The notes below the pieces were generated by a model. That model worked only from the letters and a program-made list of their open reading frames with translations, had not been told where the DNA came from and searched no databases. The translations under genes and the position numbers were made by a program. From Scrofimicrobium sp. R131 (GTDB lineage: Bacteria; Actinomycetota; Actinomycetes; Actinomycetales; Actinomycetaceae), in contig NZ_CP138335.1 of NCBI RefSeq assembly GCF_040256745.1, positions 1,984,001 to 2,048,000 of the forward strand: 64,000 nucleotides of DNA. The letters run 5' to 3'. Shown piece after piece: positions 53,726-61,370 of the stretch. Positions within the stretch are counted from its first letter, which is position 1. Each line of letters opens with the position of its first letter.

Positions 53726-54621
53726 CGGTTGTCACCTTCCCCGGTGCGAACAAACCCGCCTTCCTCTCCCAGCAAGCTGGGGAATGAGCTCAGCAGTTTC
53801 TTCGTGTACTCGTGTTGGGGGTCCTCGTAAATGCTCTGAGCCGTATTCAGCTCGACAATCCGGCCGGTGCGCATGATTGCGATCCGGTCGGAGATCTCCA
53901 GCAGCAGCGGCAGGTCGTGGGTGATGAAGATGACCGCAAAGTTCAGCTGCTCGCGCAGGCGCATGATTTCGCGCAGAATCCCCCGCTGCACGACCACGTC
54001 TAGGGCTGTGGTCGGCTCGTCCATGATCATCACCTGCGGGCGCAGGGCCAGTGCCATCGCGATCATCACCCGCTGACGCATTCCGCCCGACAATTCGTGG
54101 GCAAAGGCACCCAGCCGGCTGGGATCCACCCCAACTAACTCCAGCAACTCCTCGGATTCTCGCTGCTTCTCTGCTTTCGACATGCCCGGTCGATGGGTGT
54201 CAAAGACGTCGAAGAGCTGGGCCCGAACCGAAATCACCGGGTTGAGCGCGTTCATCGCTCCCTGGAACACCATCGAGATCTTTGACCAGCGGAAACGGCG
54301 CAGGTCATCCCCGTACAGTCCGGTGACGTTGATATCCGTCCCCGAAAGGTCGTGCAGCGTCACCTGGCCGTCTACCAGCAGTGCCGGCGGCTTCAGCAGC
54401 CGGTTAATGCCGTAGGCCAGGGTGGTTTTTCCACACCCGGATTCCCCAGCCAGCCCCAAGATTTCCCCTCGGTTGAGGGTGAGGGAGACATCTTGGACTG
54501 CCCGGACCGGTTCAGCGGTCTCGTAGGTGATGGTCATGTTCCGGGCAGTGAGCACCGGGGTTTGGTCAGCCAGATAGGCATCGTGGGCGGGGGTGGTCAG
54601 GGGACCGGCCTCGTTTGTCAT
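53722..54621 (-). CDS. Oligopeptide/dipeptide-type ABC transporter ATPase (DppD/OppD)
   Basis: The first ATPase of the importer, 299 residues: Walker A GESGCGKTT, Q-loop MVFQGAMNALNP, signature LSGGMRQRVMIAMALALRP and Walker B MIMDEPTTALD. The C-terminus lacks the long four-cysteine extension seen in some OppD proteins. It overlaps the permease gene upstream and the second ATPase gene downstream by ATGA. Confidence 0.92.
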   Translation of the reverse strand: MTNEAGPLTTPAHDAYLADQTPVLTARNMTITYETAEPVRAVQDVSLTLNRGEILGLAGESGCGKTTLAYGINRLLKPPALLVDGQVTLHDLSGTDINVTGLYGDDLRRFRWSKISMVFQGAMNALNPVISVRAQLFDVFDTHRPGMSKAEKQRESEELLELVGVDPSRLGAFAHELSGGMRQRVMIAMALALRPQVMIMDEPTTALDVVVQRGILREIMRLREQLNFAVIFITHDLPLLLEISDRIAIMRTGRIVELNTAQSIYEDPQHEYTKKLLSSFPSLLGEEGGFVRTGEGDNR

Positions 54622-55559
54622 TTCGCGTCCTTCCCCGCTTGGGCGAGCCGCGCCTGGCGGCGCAGTTCCCGCTCGGCCCGGCGAACCGACCGGACCGCGT
54701 CCGGGGCCGCTTTCAGCTTCGGATTGATGGTCTCATCGATGGAGAAGTTGATCAGGGACAAGCCCGTTCCCAGCAGAGCGATCAGCAGCCCCGGCGGAAC
54801 AAACCACCACCAGGCCCCCACGTGGAACGCGTTTTGCTGGGCGGCTTGGTTCAACATGGTTCCCCAGGTGATAGCTCCCGATGGACCCAATCCCAGGTAG
54901 GAGAGTCCCGCCTCGGAGAGGACGGCCAAGACCACGGCCGAGAGGAACATGGCCGCCAACAGGGGCAGCAGGTTGGGCAGGATTTCCACCAGGATGATCC
55001 GGGGGGCGCGCTCGCCGGCAGTCCGAGCTGCCGACACGTAGTCGCGGTTCCGCAAGGATTTGGCCTGAAGGCGCAAGACCACCGCTGATCCCGCCCAAGA
55101 GGTGATCCCCAAAACGAATGCGATCATCCACATGGACCGGGTCTCCAGGTAGGTGGCGATGACAATCACCAGTGGTAGGCCCGGAATCACCAGCATGATG
55201 TTCGTGATTAGGGAGAGCACCTCGTCAGTGATCCCACCTCGGTACCCGGCCACGATGCCAAAGAACAGCGAGAAAACGACGGCAATAAACCCGGCGGTCG
55301 CCCCCACCAGGAGCGAGCCGCTGGCCCCCTCGGCCAACTGTGCCAGGACATCGGCCCCCAGGTTATTGGTCCCCAGCAGATGCTGTGGACTGGGCGGCTG
55401 CATCGGGGTGTTGCCGTAAGCCCGCGGATCCTGGGTGAATCTGGGCCCCAGGAGGGCAAACAGGATGATTCCGACGGTCAGGAACAGCCCCAAACCGAGC
55501 TTTAGATCAAGCCGACGCCGGCGACGGCCGGACGGTTTCACTTCTTTTGCGCTAGACAT
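54618..55559 (-). CDS. ABC transporter permease (DppC/OppC)
   Basis: A 313-residue inner-membrane permease with an N-terminal basic segment (GRRRRR), a first helix at about 20-40 and five further helices. The EAA loop is RAPRIILVEILPNLLPLL. HLLGTNNLGADVLAQLAEG in the N-terminal OppC-like domain is family-typical. The ATG at 55559 overlaps the DppB-like gene by 8 nt; a longer open frame upstream lies inside that gene and is rejected. Confidence 0.92.
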   Translation of the reverse strand: MSSAKEVKPSGRRRRRLDLKLGLGLFLTVGIILFALLGPRFTQDPRAYGNTPMQPPSPQHLLGTNNLGADVLAQLAEGASGSLLVGATAGFIAVVFSLFFGIVAGYRGGITDEVLSLITNIMLVIPGLPLVIVIATYLETRSMWMIAFVLGITSWAGSAVVLRLQAKSLRNRDYVSAARTAGERAPRIILVEILPNLLPLLAAMFLSAVVLAVLSEAGLSYLGLGPSGAITWGTMLNQAAQQNAFHVGAWWWFVPPGLLIALLGTGLSLINFSIDETINPKLKAAPDAVRSVRRAERELRRQARLAQAGKDAK

Positions 55560-56547
55560 TGCTTCTGGCCCTTGGATCGATAAAGCCGTACACCATGTCC
55601 ATGACGAAGTTTGCGAGCAGCACGGTGACGGTGATGACGAGGAAGACTCCCTGCATGAGGGCAAAGTCCTTTTCGGAAACGGCGGTCATGAGCAGTTTGC
55701 CCACCCCCGGATAGCTGAAGACCTGCTCCATCACGATGGAGCCCGCCACCACGAAGCCCAGGGTAATCCCGAACGCCGCTAGGGACGGCAGCGCAGCATT
55801 TCGTCCCGCGTACCAGACGAAGATTCGGCTCTTCTTCAGGCCCTTGGCCTCCGCGGTGACCACGTAATCCTCAGACAGGGTAGAGACCATCATGTTGCGC
55901 ATGCCGAGCACCCAACCCCCAACGGAGGCAATCACGATCGTGAGGGCCGGCAGCAGCCCGTGATAGATGGCGCTGCCCACGAAGGCCCACGACAGTTCGG
56001 GTCCGGCAGGAAAGTCACGCATCGAGTAGCCGCCGATGATGGGGAACAGACCGAGGGAGACCGAGAAGAGAGAGACAAAAATCAGGGCCAACCAGAAGTA
56101 TGGGACCGACTGGAGCAGGGTCATCCCGGGAATAATCGCGTCGGCCGCGGTCCCCCGCTTCCACCCGGCGTAGGCTCCGATACTGACCCCCAGAATGAAG
56201 GAGATGACGGTGGCGGTGCCAACCAGAGCCAGTGTCCACGGCAGGGCCGAGGCAATCAGCGAGGAGACCGAGGCCGGAAACATCGAACTGGAGGTGCCGA
56301 GGTCTCCGTGCAAAATATTGCCCCAGTAGCTGAGGTACTGGTCCCAGATTGGCGAGTTGGAGGTGCCAAAGATCATGTCGATCGATCTCTCCATGGCCGG
56401 GGTGATTTCCCCGCCGCGCCGCATGATCTTCTCCATGAAGATTGTGCGCGGGTCGCCTGGCATCAGGCGAGGAAGCATAAAGTTGAGCGAAACCGCGGCC
56501 CACAGAGTGAACAGATAGAACGCGATTCGTCGTAGGTAGTACCTCAC
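55552..56547 (-). CDS. ABC transporter permease (DppB/OppB)
   Basis: A 331-residue permease with the OppB N-terminal pattern (first helix residues 9-30, then MPGDP) and five more helices. The EAA motif is LKKSRIFVWYAGRNAALPSL. It pairs with the DppC-like protein to form the pore. It follows the binding-protein gene across a 73-nt gap that holds a hairpin, which likely lowers its expression relative to the binding protein. Confidence 0.92.
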   Translation of the reverse strand: MRYYLRRIAFYLFTLWAAVSLNFMLPRLMPGDPRTIFMEKIMRRGGEITPAMERSIDMIFGTSNSPIWDQYLSYWGNILHGDLGTSSSMFPASVSSLIASALPWTLALVGTATVISFILGVSIGAYAGWKRGTAADAIIPGMTLLQSVPYFWLALIFVSLFSVSLGLFPIIGGYSMRDFPAGPELSWAFVGSAIYHGLLPALTIVIASVGGWVLGMRNMMVSTLSEDYVVTAEAKGLKKSRIFVWYAGRNAALPSLAAFGITLGFVVAGSIVMEQVFSYPGVGKLLMTAVSEKDFALMQGVFLVITVTVLLANFVMDMVYGFIDPRARSNV

Positions 56548-56578
56548 GCCGTCGACACTCCTTTGCGTCGATAGTGCG

Positions 56579-56614
56579 GTGGTCTGGCCGCCCGGCCTCG
56601 GACGGCCAGACCAC
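56579..56614 (-). terminator. Hairpin between the binding-protein and permease genes
   Basis: GTGGTCTGGCCG and CGGCCAGACCAC form a perfect 12-bp stem with a 12-nt loop, 7 nt after the binding-protein stop. No T-run follows, so it may act as a partial terminator or as an mRNA-stabilising 3' hairpin, as in many ABC operons. Confidence 0.65.
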
Positions 56615-56620
56615 TGCGGC

Positions 56621-58318
56621 TTACTTGTAGGTCAGTTTCGACAGGATGTAGGCCGCCGACACCCCATCCCAGGAAGCGGGGAACGCGTACAGGTTGTCTT
56701 CGGTGGGCCAACCGGTGAAGTCGGTCTGGTTGAAGAACGTCTGCGAGCCACCGTGGAAGAGGGAAATGTAAGGCACGTCCTCGACAATGTTGCGCTGGAC
56801 AATCCCGTAGGCTTCCTTCAACTGCTCAACATCGTTGGTGACCGCTGCCGCCGCGATCGCCTGATCTACTTCCGGGTTGGAGTAGCGCGAGTAGTTGGTC
56901 TGACCCGGCTCCAGGGAGCTGCCCACCGGCTGGGTGTAGTCGGTGGTGAACGAGTCGCGGTAGATGGTGAACGGATCAGAAATCGGGGTTCCAAAGAGTG
57001 CCCCGAGGAACAGTTCGTAGTCCCCGGTCATCCGCCGGTCAGAGTACTGATCAGCGGTGATCGTGCCGTTGTTGAGCTCCAGCCCGGCCGCCTTGGCCTG
57101 GGCAACCATCAGCTCGGCAGCCGCGTTCTGGTCGGACCAACCCTCCACCGACTCCAGCTTGATCGAGGCCCGTTCCCCGTCCTTGGCGTAGATGCCGTCG
57201 GCGCCCAGCGTCCAGCCGGCCGCCTCCATCACCTGCTTGGCTGCTTCCACATCCGCGTTCTCCGGGTTCAGTACCTCCAGGCCGGGCGCCACCCACTGCT
57301 CGTCCCGATTCGGCTTGACGAAGGTGGGCGAGGCGGGCTGAGCGAGATTGTAGTAGGCCTTCTCGTTGATTTCGGCCCGGTCGATCGCAAGGTTCAGAGC
57401 TTGGCGGATTTCCTTGTGGGTCTGTGCCCCGGTGCAACCCAGATCCGCGTTGGAGCAGATCATCACGACGGTCGGGTTGGGTGAAGCCACGTTCAGGTAG
57501 CCCAAGTTTCCGGCCTGGATCAGCTGCTCAGGCTGGGGAACAAAGAAGGTGGAGTAGTCGAGCTGGCCGGCCTTGAACAGCGATTCAGCCGATGAATTGC
57601 CATCGATCCCCAGGTACTGGACCCGGTTGATTCCGGGCCGGTCCGGATCCCAGTAGTTGGGGTTAGCCACCACGGTGTAGGCAGCGTCGGTGACGTTCTC
57701 GACCATGAAGGGACCGGAGCCAACCGGGTTGCTCGAGTTGTCGAAGGTGACCAGGTCGTCGACGGCGCCAAACACGTGCTCGGGAACGATGTAGGTGGCA
57801 CCGAGCAGCGAGTATTCGCGAGTGAAGGAGGGCTCGGCGAACTGGATGGTGATCGTCTGCTCGTCCACCACTTCGACCCCGGTGACGTAGTCCATCTGCA
57901 CGGCGTCGTTAGTGAACGAGTACTTCACGTCGTCAGCGGTGAGGGGTTCACCGTCATTCCACTTGACGTCGGGACGCAGACCGATGGTCAGCTCAAGGCC
58001 GTCTTCGGACCACTCTGCGCTCTCGCCCAGCAGCGGAACCGGGTCGGTGTCCTGCGCCTTGTTGTAGAAGAAGAGCGGTTCGTAGATCCCACCCATGGCC
58101 GCATGCAGCACGGTGGGAGTGTAGGGGTTGAAGTTCGGCACGATCGGGGTTTGCGACCCGGCGAAAACCACCAGTGTGGGGCCTTCCTGCGCGCCGGCCG
58201 CATCTCCGGACTGACCGGACTGACCGGCCTGGCCTCCCCCGCACGCGGCCAGGAGACCCAGGGAGGCGGTGGCGCCCACAGCTAGGGCCACCCGCTTCCA
58301 GTTCTTAGCTGAGGACAT
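56621..58318 (-). CDS. Lipoprotein solute-binding protein, SBP_bac_5 family (DppA/OppA-like)
   Basis: The substrate receptor of the importer. Residues 1-26 are a lipoprotein signal with the lipobox LLAAC (Cys26), followed by a Gly/Ser/Gln-rich linker and a large type II-C periplasmic-binding fold (LRPDVKWNDGEPLTADDVKYSF is typical). Length 565. Family members bind peptides, murein tripeptide or other oligomers. The ATG at 58318 has AAAGGAA upstream; a longer frame to 58372 is less likely. Its promoter has an operator-like palindrome between -35 and -10. Confidence 0.92.
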   Translation of the reverse strand: MSSAKNWKRVALAVGATASLGLLAACGGGQAGQSGQSGDAAGAQEGPTLVVFAGSQTPIVPNFNPYTPTVLHAAMGGIYEPLFFYNKAQDTDPVPLLGESAEWSEDGLELTIGLRPDVKWNDGEPLTADDVKYSFTNDAVQMDYVTGVEVVDEQTITIQFAEPSFTREYSLLGATYIVPEHVFGAVDDLVTFDNSSNPVGSGPFMVENVTDAAYTVVANPNYWDPDRPGINRVQYLGIDGNSSAESLFKAGQLDYSTFFVPQPEQLIQAGNLGYLNVASPNPTVVMICSNADLGCTGAQTHKEIRQALNLAIDRAEINEKAYYNLAQPASPTFVKPNRDEQWVAPGLEVLNPENADVEAAKQVMEAAGWTLGADGIYAKDGERASIKLESVEGWSDQNAAAELMVAQAKAAGLELNNGTITADQYSDRRMTGDYELFLGALFGTPISDPFTIYRDSFTTDYTQPVGSSLEPGQTNYSRYSNPEVDQAIAAAAVTNDVEQLKEAYGIVQRNIVEDVPYISLFHGGSQTFFNQTDFTGWPTEDNLYAFPASWDGVSAAYILSKLTYK

Positions 58319-58340
58319 CTTCGTTCCTTTCCACTGTCCT

Positions 58341-58359
58341 CCCGACCAACGTGGTCGGG
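58341..58359 (-). other. Hairpin in the leader of the binding-protein mRNA
   Basis: CCCGACCA-ACG-TGGTCGGG forms a perfect 8-bp stem directly upstream of the ribosome binding region. It could stabilise the mRNA 5' end or modulate ribosome access. Confidence 0.4.
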
Positions 58360-58372
58360 CAGGATGACTCAC

Positions 58373-58402
58373 ATCATATGTAAATTTCTTTCAGAAAAGC
58401 AA
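58373..58402 (-). promoter_or_regulatory. Promoter of the transporter / amino-sugar operon
   Basis: On the minus strand TTGCTT (58402-58397) and TATGAT (58378-58373) are 18 bp apart, giving a leader of about 48 nt before the ATG at 58318. The operator-like palindrome 58379-58393 fills most of the spacer. Confidence 0.6.
58379..58393. promoter_or_regulatory. Candidate MurR operator 1
   Basis: TGTAA-ATTTC-TTTCA fits the palindrome TGNAA-N5-TTNCA. It lies between the -35 and -10 elements of the transporter operon, where a bound repressor would block RNA polymerase. A near copy occurs upstream of nagZ. Confidence 0.55.
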
Positions 58403-58458
58403 CCGCTTGCGTGAGTTACTAACTAAAGAGCAGTGCAATTGGCTTGGTCGCGCCGTTC

Positions 58459-59586
58459 TCACCGATAGAGCGGCGCGGTGACAGGTCGGATTGGCGCGGG
58501 CGAAGCCTCCACCAAATCCACTCCGGTCCCGAGTTGCTCCCGCAGGACCGGGCTCCCCCACAGCAGATCGACGAAGGGGCGGGACGCGCCCTCCCAGTCC
58601 GGCTCACGCCAGGCGAAGTGCTCCGGCGCCTGCTCTTTGGCTGTCTCCAGCAGCGCCAATCCGGCCTGGATCGGATCGAAACGGTCCGGATCCAACACGT
58701 GCAGTTGCACGCCGGTCAGAACCTGGCCGGCGTACTTATGGCCGGTAGGCTGGAATCTGGCCAATCGAAACTGAACACCGGGCAGGTCTCGCTGCCGCAG
58801 CGCCCACGCCCACTCCTCGGTCAACCACGGTGCCCCCACCAACTCGAAGGGCAGCGTCGTTCCCCGCCCCTCAGACAGATTGCTTCCCTCCAGCAGTACC
58901 GTCCCCGGGTAGACCAGGGCCGAGGCGGGGGTGGGTAGGTTCGGGGAGGGGGGCACCCACGGCAGCCCCGTCTCGGCCCAGAATTTGTCTCGGCGCCAAC
59001 CCTTCATGGCAATCACGCTCGGCTCTGGCAGATCTAACCAGGCCGCCGCCTCCCGTAGCAGTTCTCCCAGCGTCAGACCGTGCCGAAGTGGCACTCCCAA
59101 CTCGCCGACCAGGCTGACACAGTCGGCCTGCAAGCCGGGACCGGCCACCACCCCCGCGAGCGGGTTTGGCCGATCCAGCACGTAGACAGGGACCCCCCGC
59201 CGGGAGGCAGCTCGCAGGAAGCGAAGCGCGCTCCAGGCGTAGGTGTAGCAGCGCGAGCCCACGTCCTGGAGATCAATCACAACCCCGTCAAGCCCTGCCA
59301 TTTCGGCCGCCCAGCGCGATTCCTCCTGCCCGTAGGTGTCGACCACCGGCAAACCGGTGACCGGCTCAACTTGATCCGACTCGGCTTCGCCCGCCTGGGC
59401 ACTACCCCAAAGGCCATGTTCGGGGCCAAACAGTACCTGCAACCGGGGGTCAACCCGGTGCCAGCCAATCCACAGTGGGACCAGATCCGGGGTAACAGCG
59501 GTGTAGTTCGTTAGCAGCCCTAGTCGTGCCCCGGGGATCAGTTCCGGGCGAGCCAGCAGTTGCTCGGCTCCGGTTTGCACCTTCAT
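58459..59586 (-). CDS. namZ: NamZ-like exo-beta-N-acetylmuramidase (DUF1343, GH171)
   Basis: The DUF1343 family was identified in Bacillus subtilis as NamZ, which removes terminal MurNAc from peptidoglycan fragments. Motifs in this 375-residue protein: GLLTNYTAV, FGPEHGLWG, VIDLQDVGSRCYTY, DRPNPL, WVPPSPNLPT, YPGTVLLEGSNLSEGRGTT. There is no signal peptide, unlike the secreted Bacillus enzyme, so it should act in the cytoplasm on imported fragments. It overlaps nagZ as ATGA; NagZ removes GlcNAc and NamZ removes MurNAc, so together they can shorten a glycan alternately. Confidence 0.9.
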   Translation of the reverse strand: MKVQTGAEQLLARPELIPGARLGLLTNYTAVTPDLVPLWIGWHRVDPRLQVLFGPEHGLWGSAQAGEAESDQVEPVTGLPVVDTYGQEESRWAAEMAGLDGVVIDLQDVGSRCYTYAWSALRFLRAASRRGVPVYVLDRPNPLAGVVAGPGLQADCVSLVGELGVPLRHGLTLGELLREAAAWLDLPEPSVIAMKGWRRDKFWAETGLPWVPPSPNLPTPASALVYPGTVLLEGSNLSEGRGTTLPFELVGAPWLTEEWAWALRQRDLPGVQFRLARFQPTGHKYAGQVLTGVQLHVLDPDRFDPIQAGLALLETAKEQAPEHFAWREPDWEGASRPFVDLLWGSPVLREQLGTGVDLVEASPAPIRPVTAPLYR

Positions 59587-61229
59587 TGGTCGGCCGGGGT
59601 GGGCACACCCATTGGCAGTCCTCCACGGGCCGGCTCCTCGCCCAGGAGCACCCGTCCGGCCGCCTCCACTGCAAACTGGTTGTCGCCGTAGGTGAGGAGC
59701 ACCGAATACTTGCCGGCCACCGAAGCCGCCTCATAGGGGGATCGGAGGGCCACCACGTGCACCACCAACCCGGCCCGGCTCAGTTCAGCCAACACTTCGG
59801 CCACGGGGGCGTGTTCCTTCCAGGCGTCACGCAATACCAGGACCGCTTCCCGAGCGGAAGTGTCGGGCCGGCCCGGCCACGGGGTGCCTTCGGTCCAGAC
59901 CAATTCGGTCACACCGTGACCCGCGGCCCTCAGCTGCCGACCAAGGACTTCCCCCGGGTTGACGCCGCGCTTCTGGGGATCCACACCCGGATGAATCAGC
60001 AGCAGTTCGGCTCCCGGGGTGAGCACGGCCGGCACCTCCGCGTTCCGCTGAGCGACGGCTGCGGTGGCCACCCGCCGGGCCAACTCTGCCTGCTCCTGGT
60101 GGGGAAGCGTCTCGGGGCCCGGGCCAATCGGCTCGTCCAGTTGGAGCTTGGCCTTCAGGGTCAGGATCCGGCGCGCCGAGGCGACCAGCTGATCCCGGTC
60201 CAGGCGCCCTTCCCGCAGTGCTCGCAGCACCGCCTCGTAGGCGGTGGGCAGATCAACCGGCATCAGCAGCTGATCGACCCCGGCTTGCAGGGCGCTAACG
60301 CAGGCTTCGGCCGGTCCTTCGGGACGTTCCGCTCCACCCATGTCGAGCGCATCGGTGATGATCACGCCGGTGAAACCCAGTTCGTGGCGCAGGAGGTCGG
60401 TGACAATTGGCCGGGAGAAAGTGGCCGCATCGACCGGGTCCAAAGCGGGAAAAGCGACGTGGCCCAGCATGACCGTGTCGGCCCCGGCCTCGATGGCAGC
60501 CTGAAATGGCAGGCGTTCGGTTCGGTCCCACTGGTCGCGGCTGAGTCCTACCGACGGCAGGCCCAGGTGCGGATCGACCGCCGCCGAACCGTAGCCGGGG
60601 AAATGCTTCAAAGTTGAGGCCAGACCGGCTTCAGACCAAGCCCGAATCGTGACCGCCAACTGTCGGGCCGCCCGGTGCGGATCCGACCCGGCAGAGCGAA
60701 TGTTGACCCCGGGGTTCTCCGCCACCACGTTGACATCGGCCACTGGAGCCAGCGTCTGGGCAATCCCCACCGATCGAAGCTGGGCGGCGGTGGCCCGCGC
60801 GGTTTCGCGCCACAGCTCCTCATCCCCGGTGGCCCCCAGCGCCATCGCGCCCGGCAGATGAGTGACGCCCACCCGCACCCGAGCCACCGTTCCGTTCTCC
60901 TGATCGGTGGAAATCAACAGTGGCACTTCGGCAGCGGCCTGCAGTTCCAGCACTCGACGCCGAATGTCGGCTACCGGCTCGTGGTCACCGCCGGGAGGGA
61001 AGTAAATGATGGCCCCCAGGTGATAGTCGCGGATCAGCTGGAGCAGCGCCTCGTGTGCGCGTTCAACCTGGTCGGGCGAGGCGCTGTCACCGAACCCAAG
61101 GATGTTCTTCGCGGCATGCCCGCCGCTGGCCACGGAGAACAACTGCCCCACCAGGTGCTCGTCGTCCCAAGTTTCAAGTTGAGCTAGCGCTTCCTTCACC
61201 GTCTGTTTGTGCACCGATTGCTCCTTCAT
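59583..61229 (-). CDS. nagZ: Beta-N-acetylglucosaminidase NagZ (GH3), two-domain form
   Basis: NagZ removes non-reducing GlcNAc from peptidoglycan fragments. The N-terminal GH3 barrel (about 1-340) has ISTDQENG, the NagZ signature KHFPGYG (208-214) with the Asp219/His221 pair, and the nucleophile in ITDALDMGG (Asp293). About 200 more residues form a second domain, as in Gram-positive NagZ. No signal peptide is present, so it is cytosolic. The ATG at 61229 has GGAG 5-6 nt upstream; the frame extending to 61391 crosses the promoter and is rejected. Confidence 0.93.
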   Translation of the reverse strand: MKEQSVHKQTVKEALAQLETWDDEHLVGQLFSVASGGHAAKNILGFGDSASPDQVERAHEALLQLIRDYHLGAIIYFPPGGDHEPVADIRRRVLELQAAAEVPLLISTDQENGTVARVRVGVTHLPGAMALGATGDEELWRETARATAAQLRSVGIAQTLAPVADVNVVAENPGVNIRSAGSDPHRAARQLAVTIRAWSEAGLASTLKHFPGYGSAAVDPHLGLPSVGLSRDQWDRTERLPFQAAIEAGADTVMLGHVAFPALDPVDAATFSRPIVTDLLRHELGFTGVIITDALDMGGAERPEGPAEACVSALQAGVDQLLMPVDLPTAYEAVLRALREGRLDRDQLVASARRILTLKAKLQLDEPIGPGPETLPHQEQAELARRVATAAVAQRNAEVPAVLTPGAELLLIHPGVDPQKRGVNPGEVLGRQLRAAGHGVTELVWTEGTPWPGRPDTSAREAVLVLRDAWKEHAPVAEVLAELSRAGLVVHVVALRSPYEAASVAGKYSVLLTYGDNQFAVEAAGRVLLGEEPARGGLPMGVPTPADQ

Positions 61230-61269
61230 TGCAGCTCCACTAGGGTTCAGGTGACTTCCCGCCCCCACT

Positions 61270-61284
61270 TGTAATATAGTTACC
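61270..61284. promoter_or_regulatory. Candidate MurR operator 2
   Basis: TGTAA-TATAG-TTACC matches TGNAA-N5-TTNCA except for the last base. It covers the nagZ -10 element and is about 90 bp before murQ, so one bound repressor could affect both divergent transcripts. Confidence 0.5.
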
Positions 61285-61300
61285 TCAACTTCTCTGTTAA
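61270..61300 (-). promoter_or_regulatory. Promoter of nagZ-namZ
   Basis: TTAACA (61300-61295) and TATATT (61278-61273) are 16 bp apart on the minus strand, each a 5/6 match to consensus, giving a leader of about 37 nt. The -10 element lies inside operator 2. Confidence 0.6.
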
Positions 61301-61370
61301 CGAAAATAATATACATTCCCGGCGGGTCCCGCAACGGATGCGACCGCTGGGACGAGGAATAGAGGCCCCG

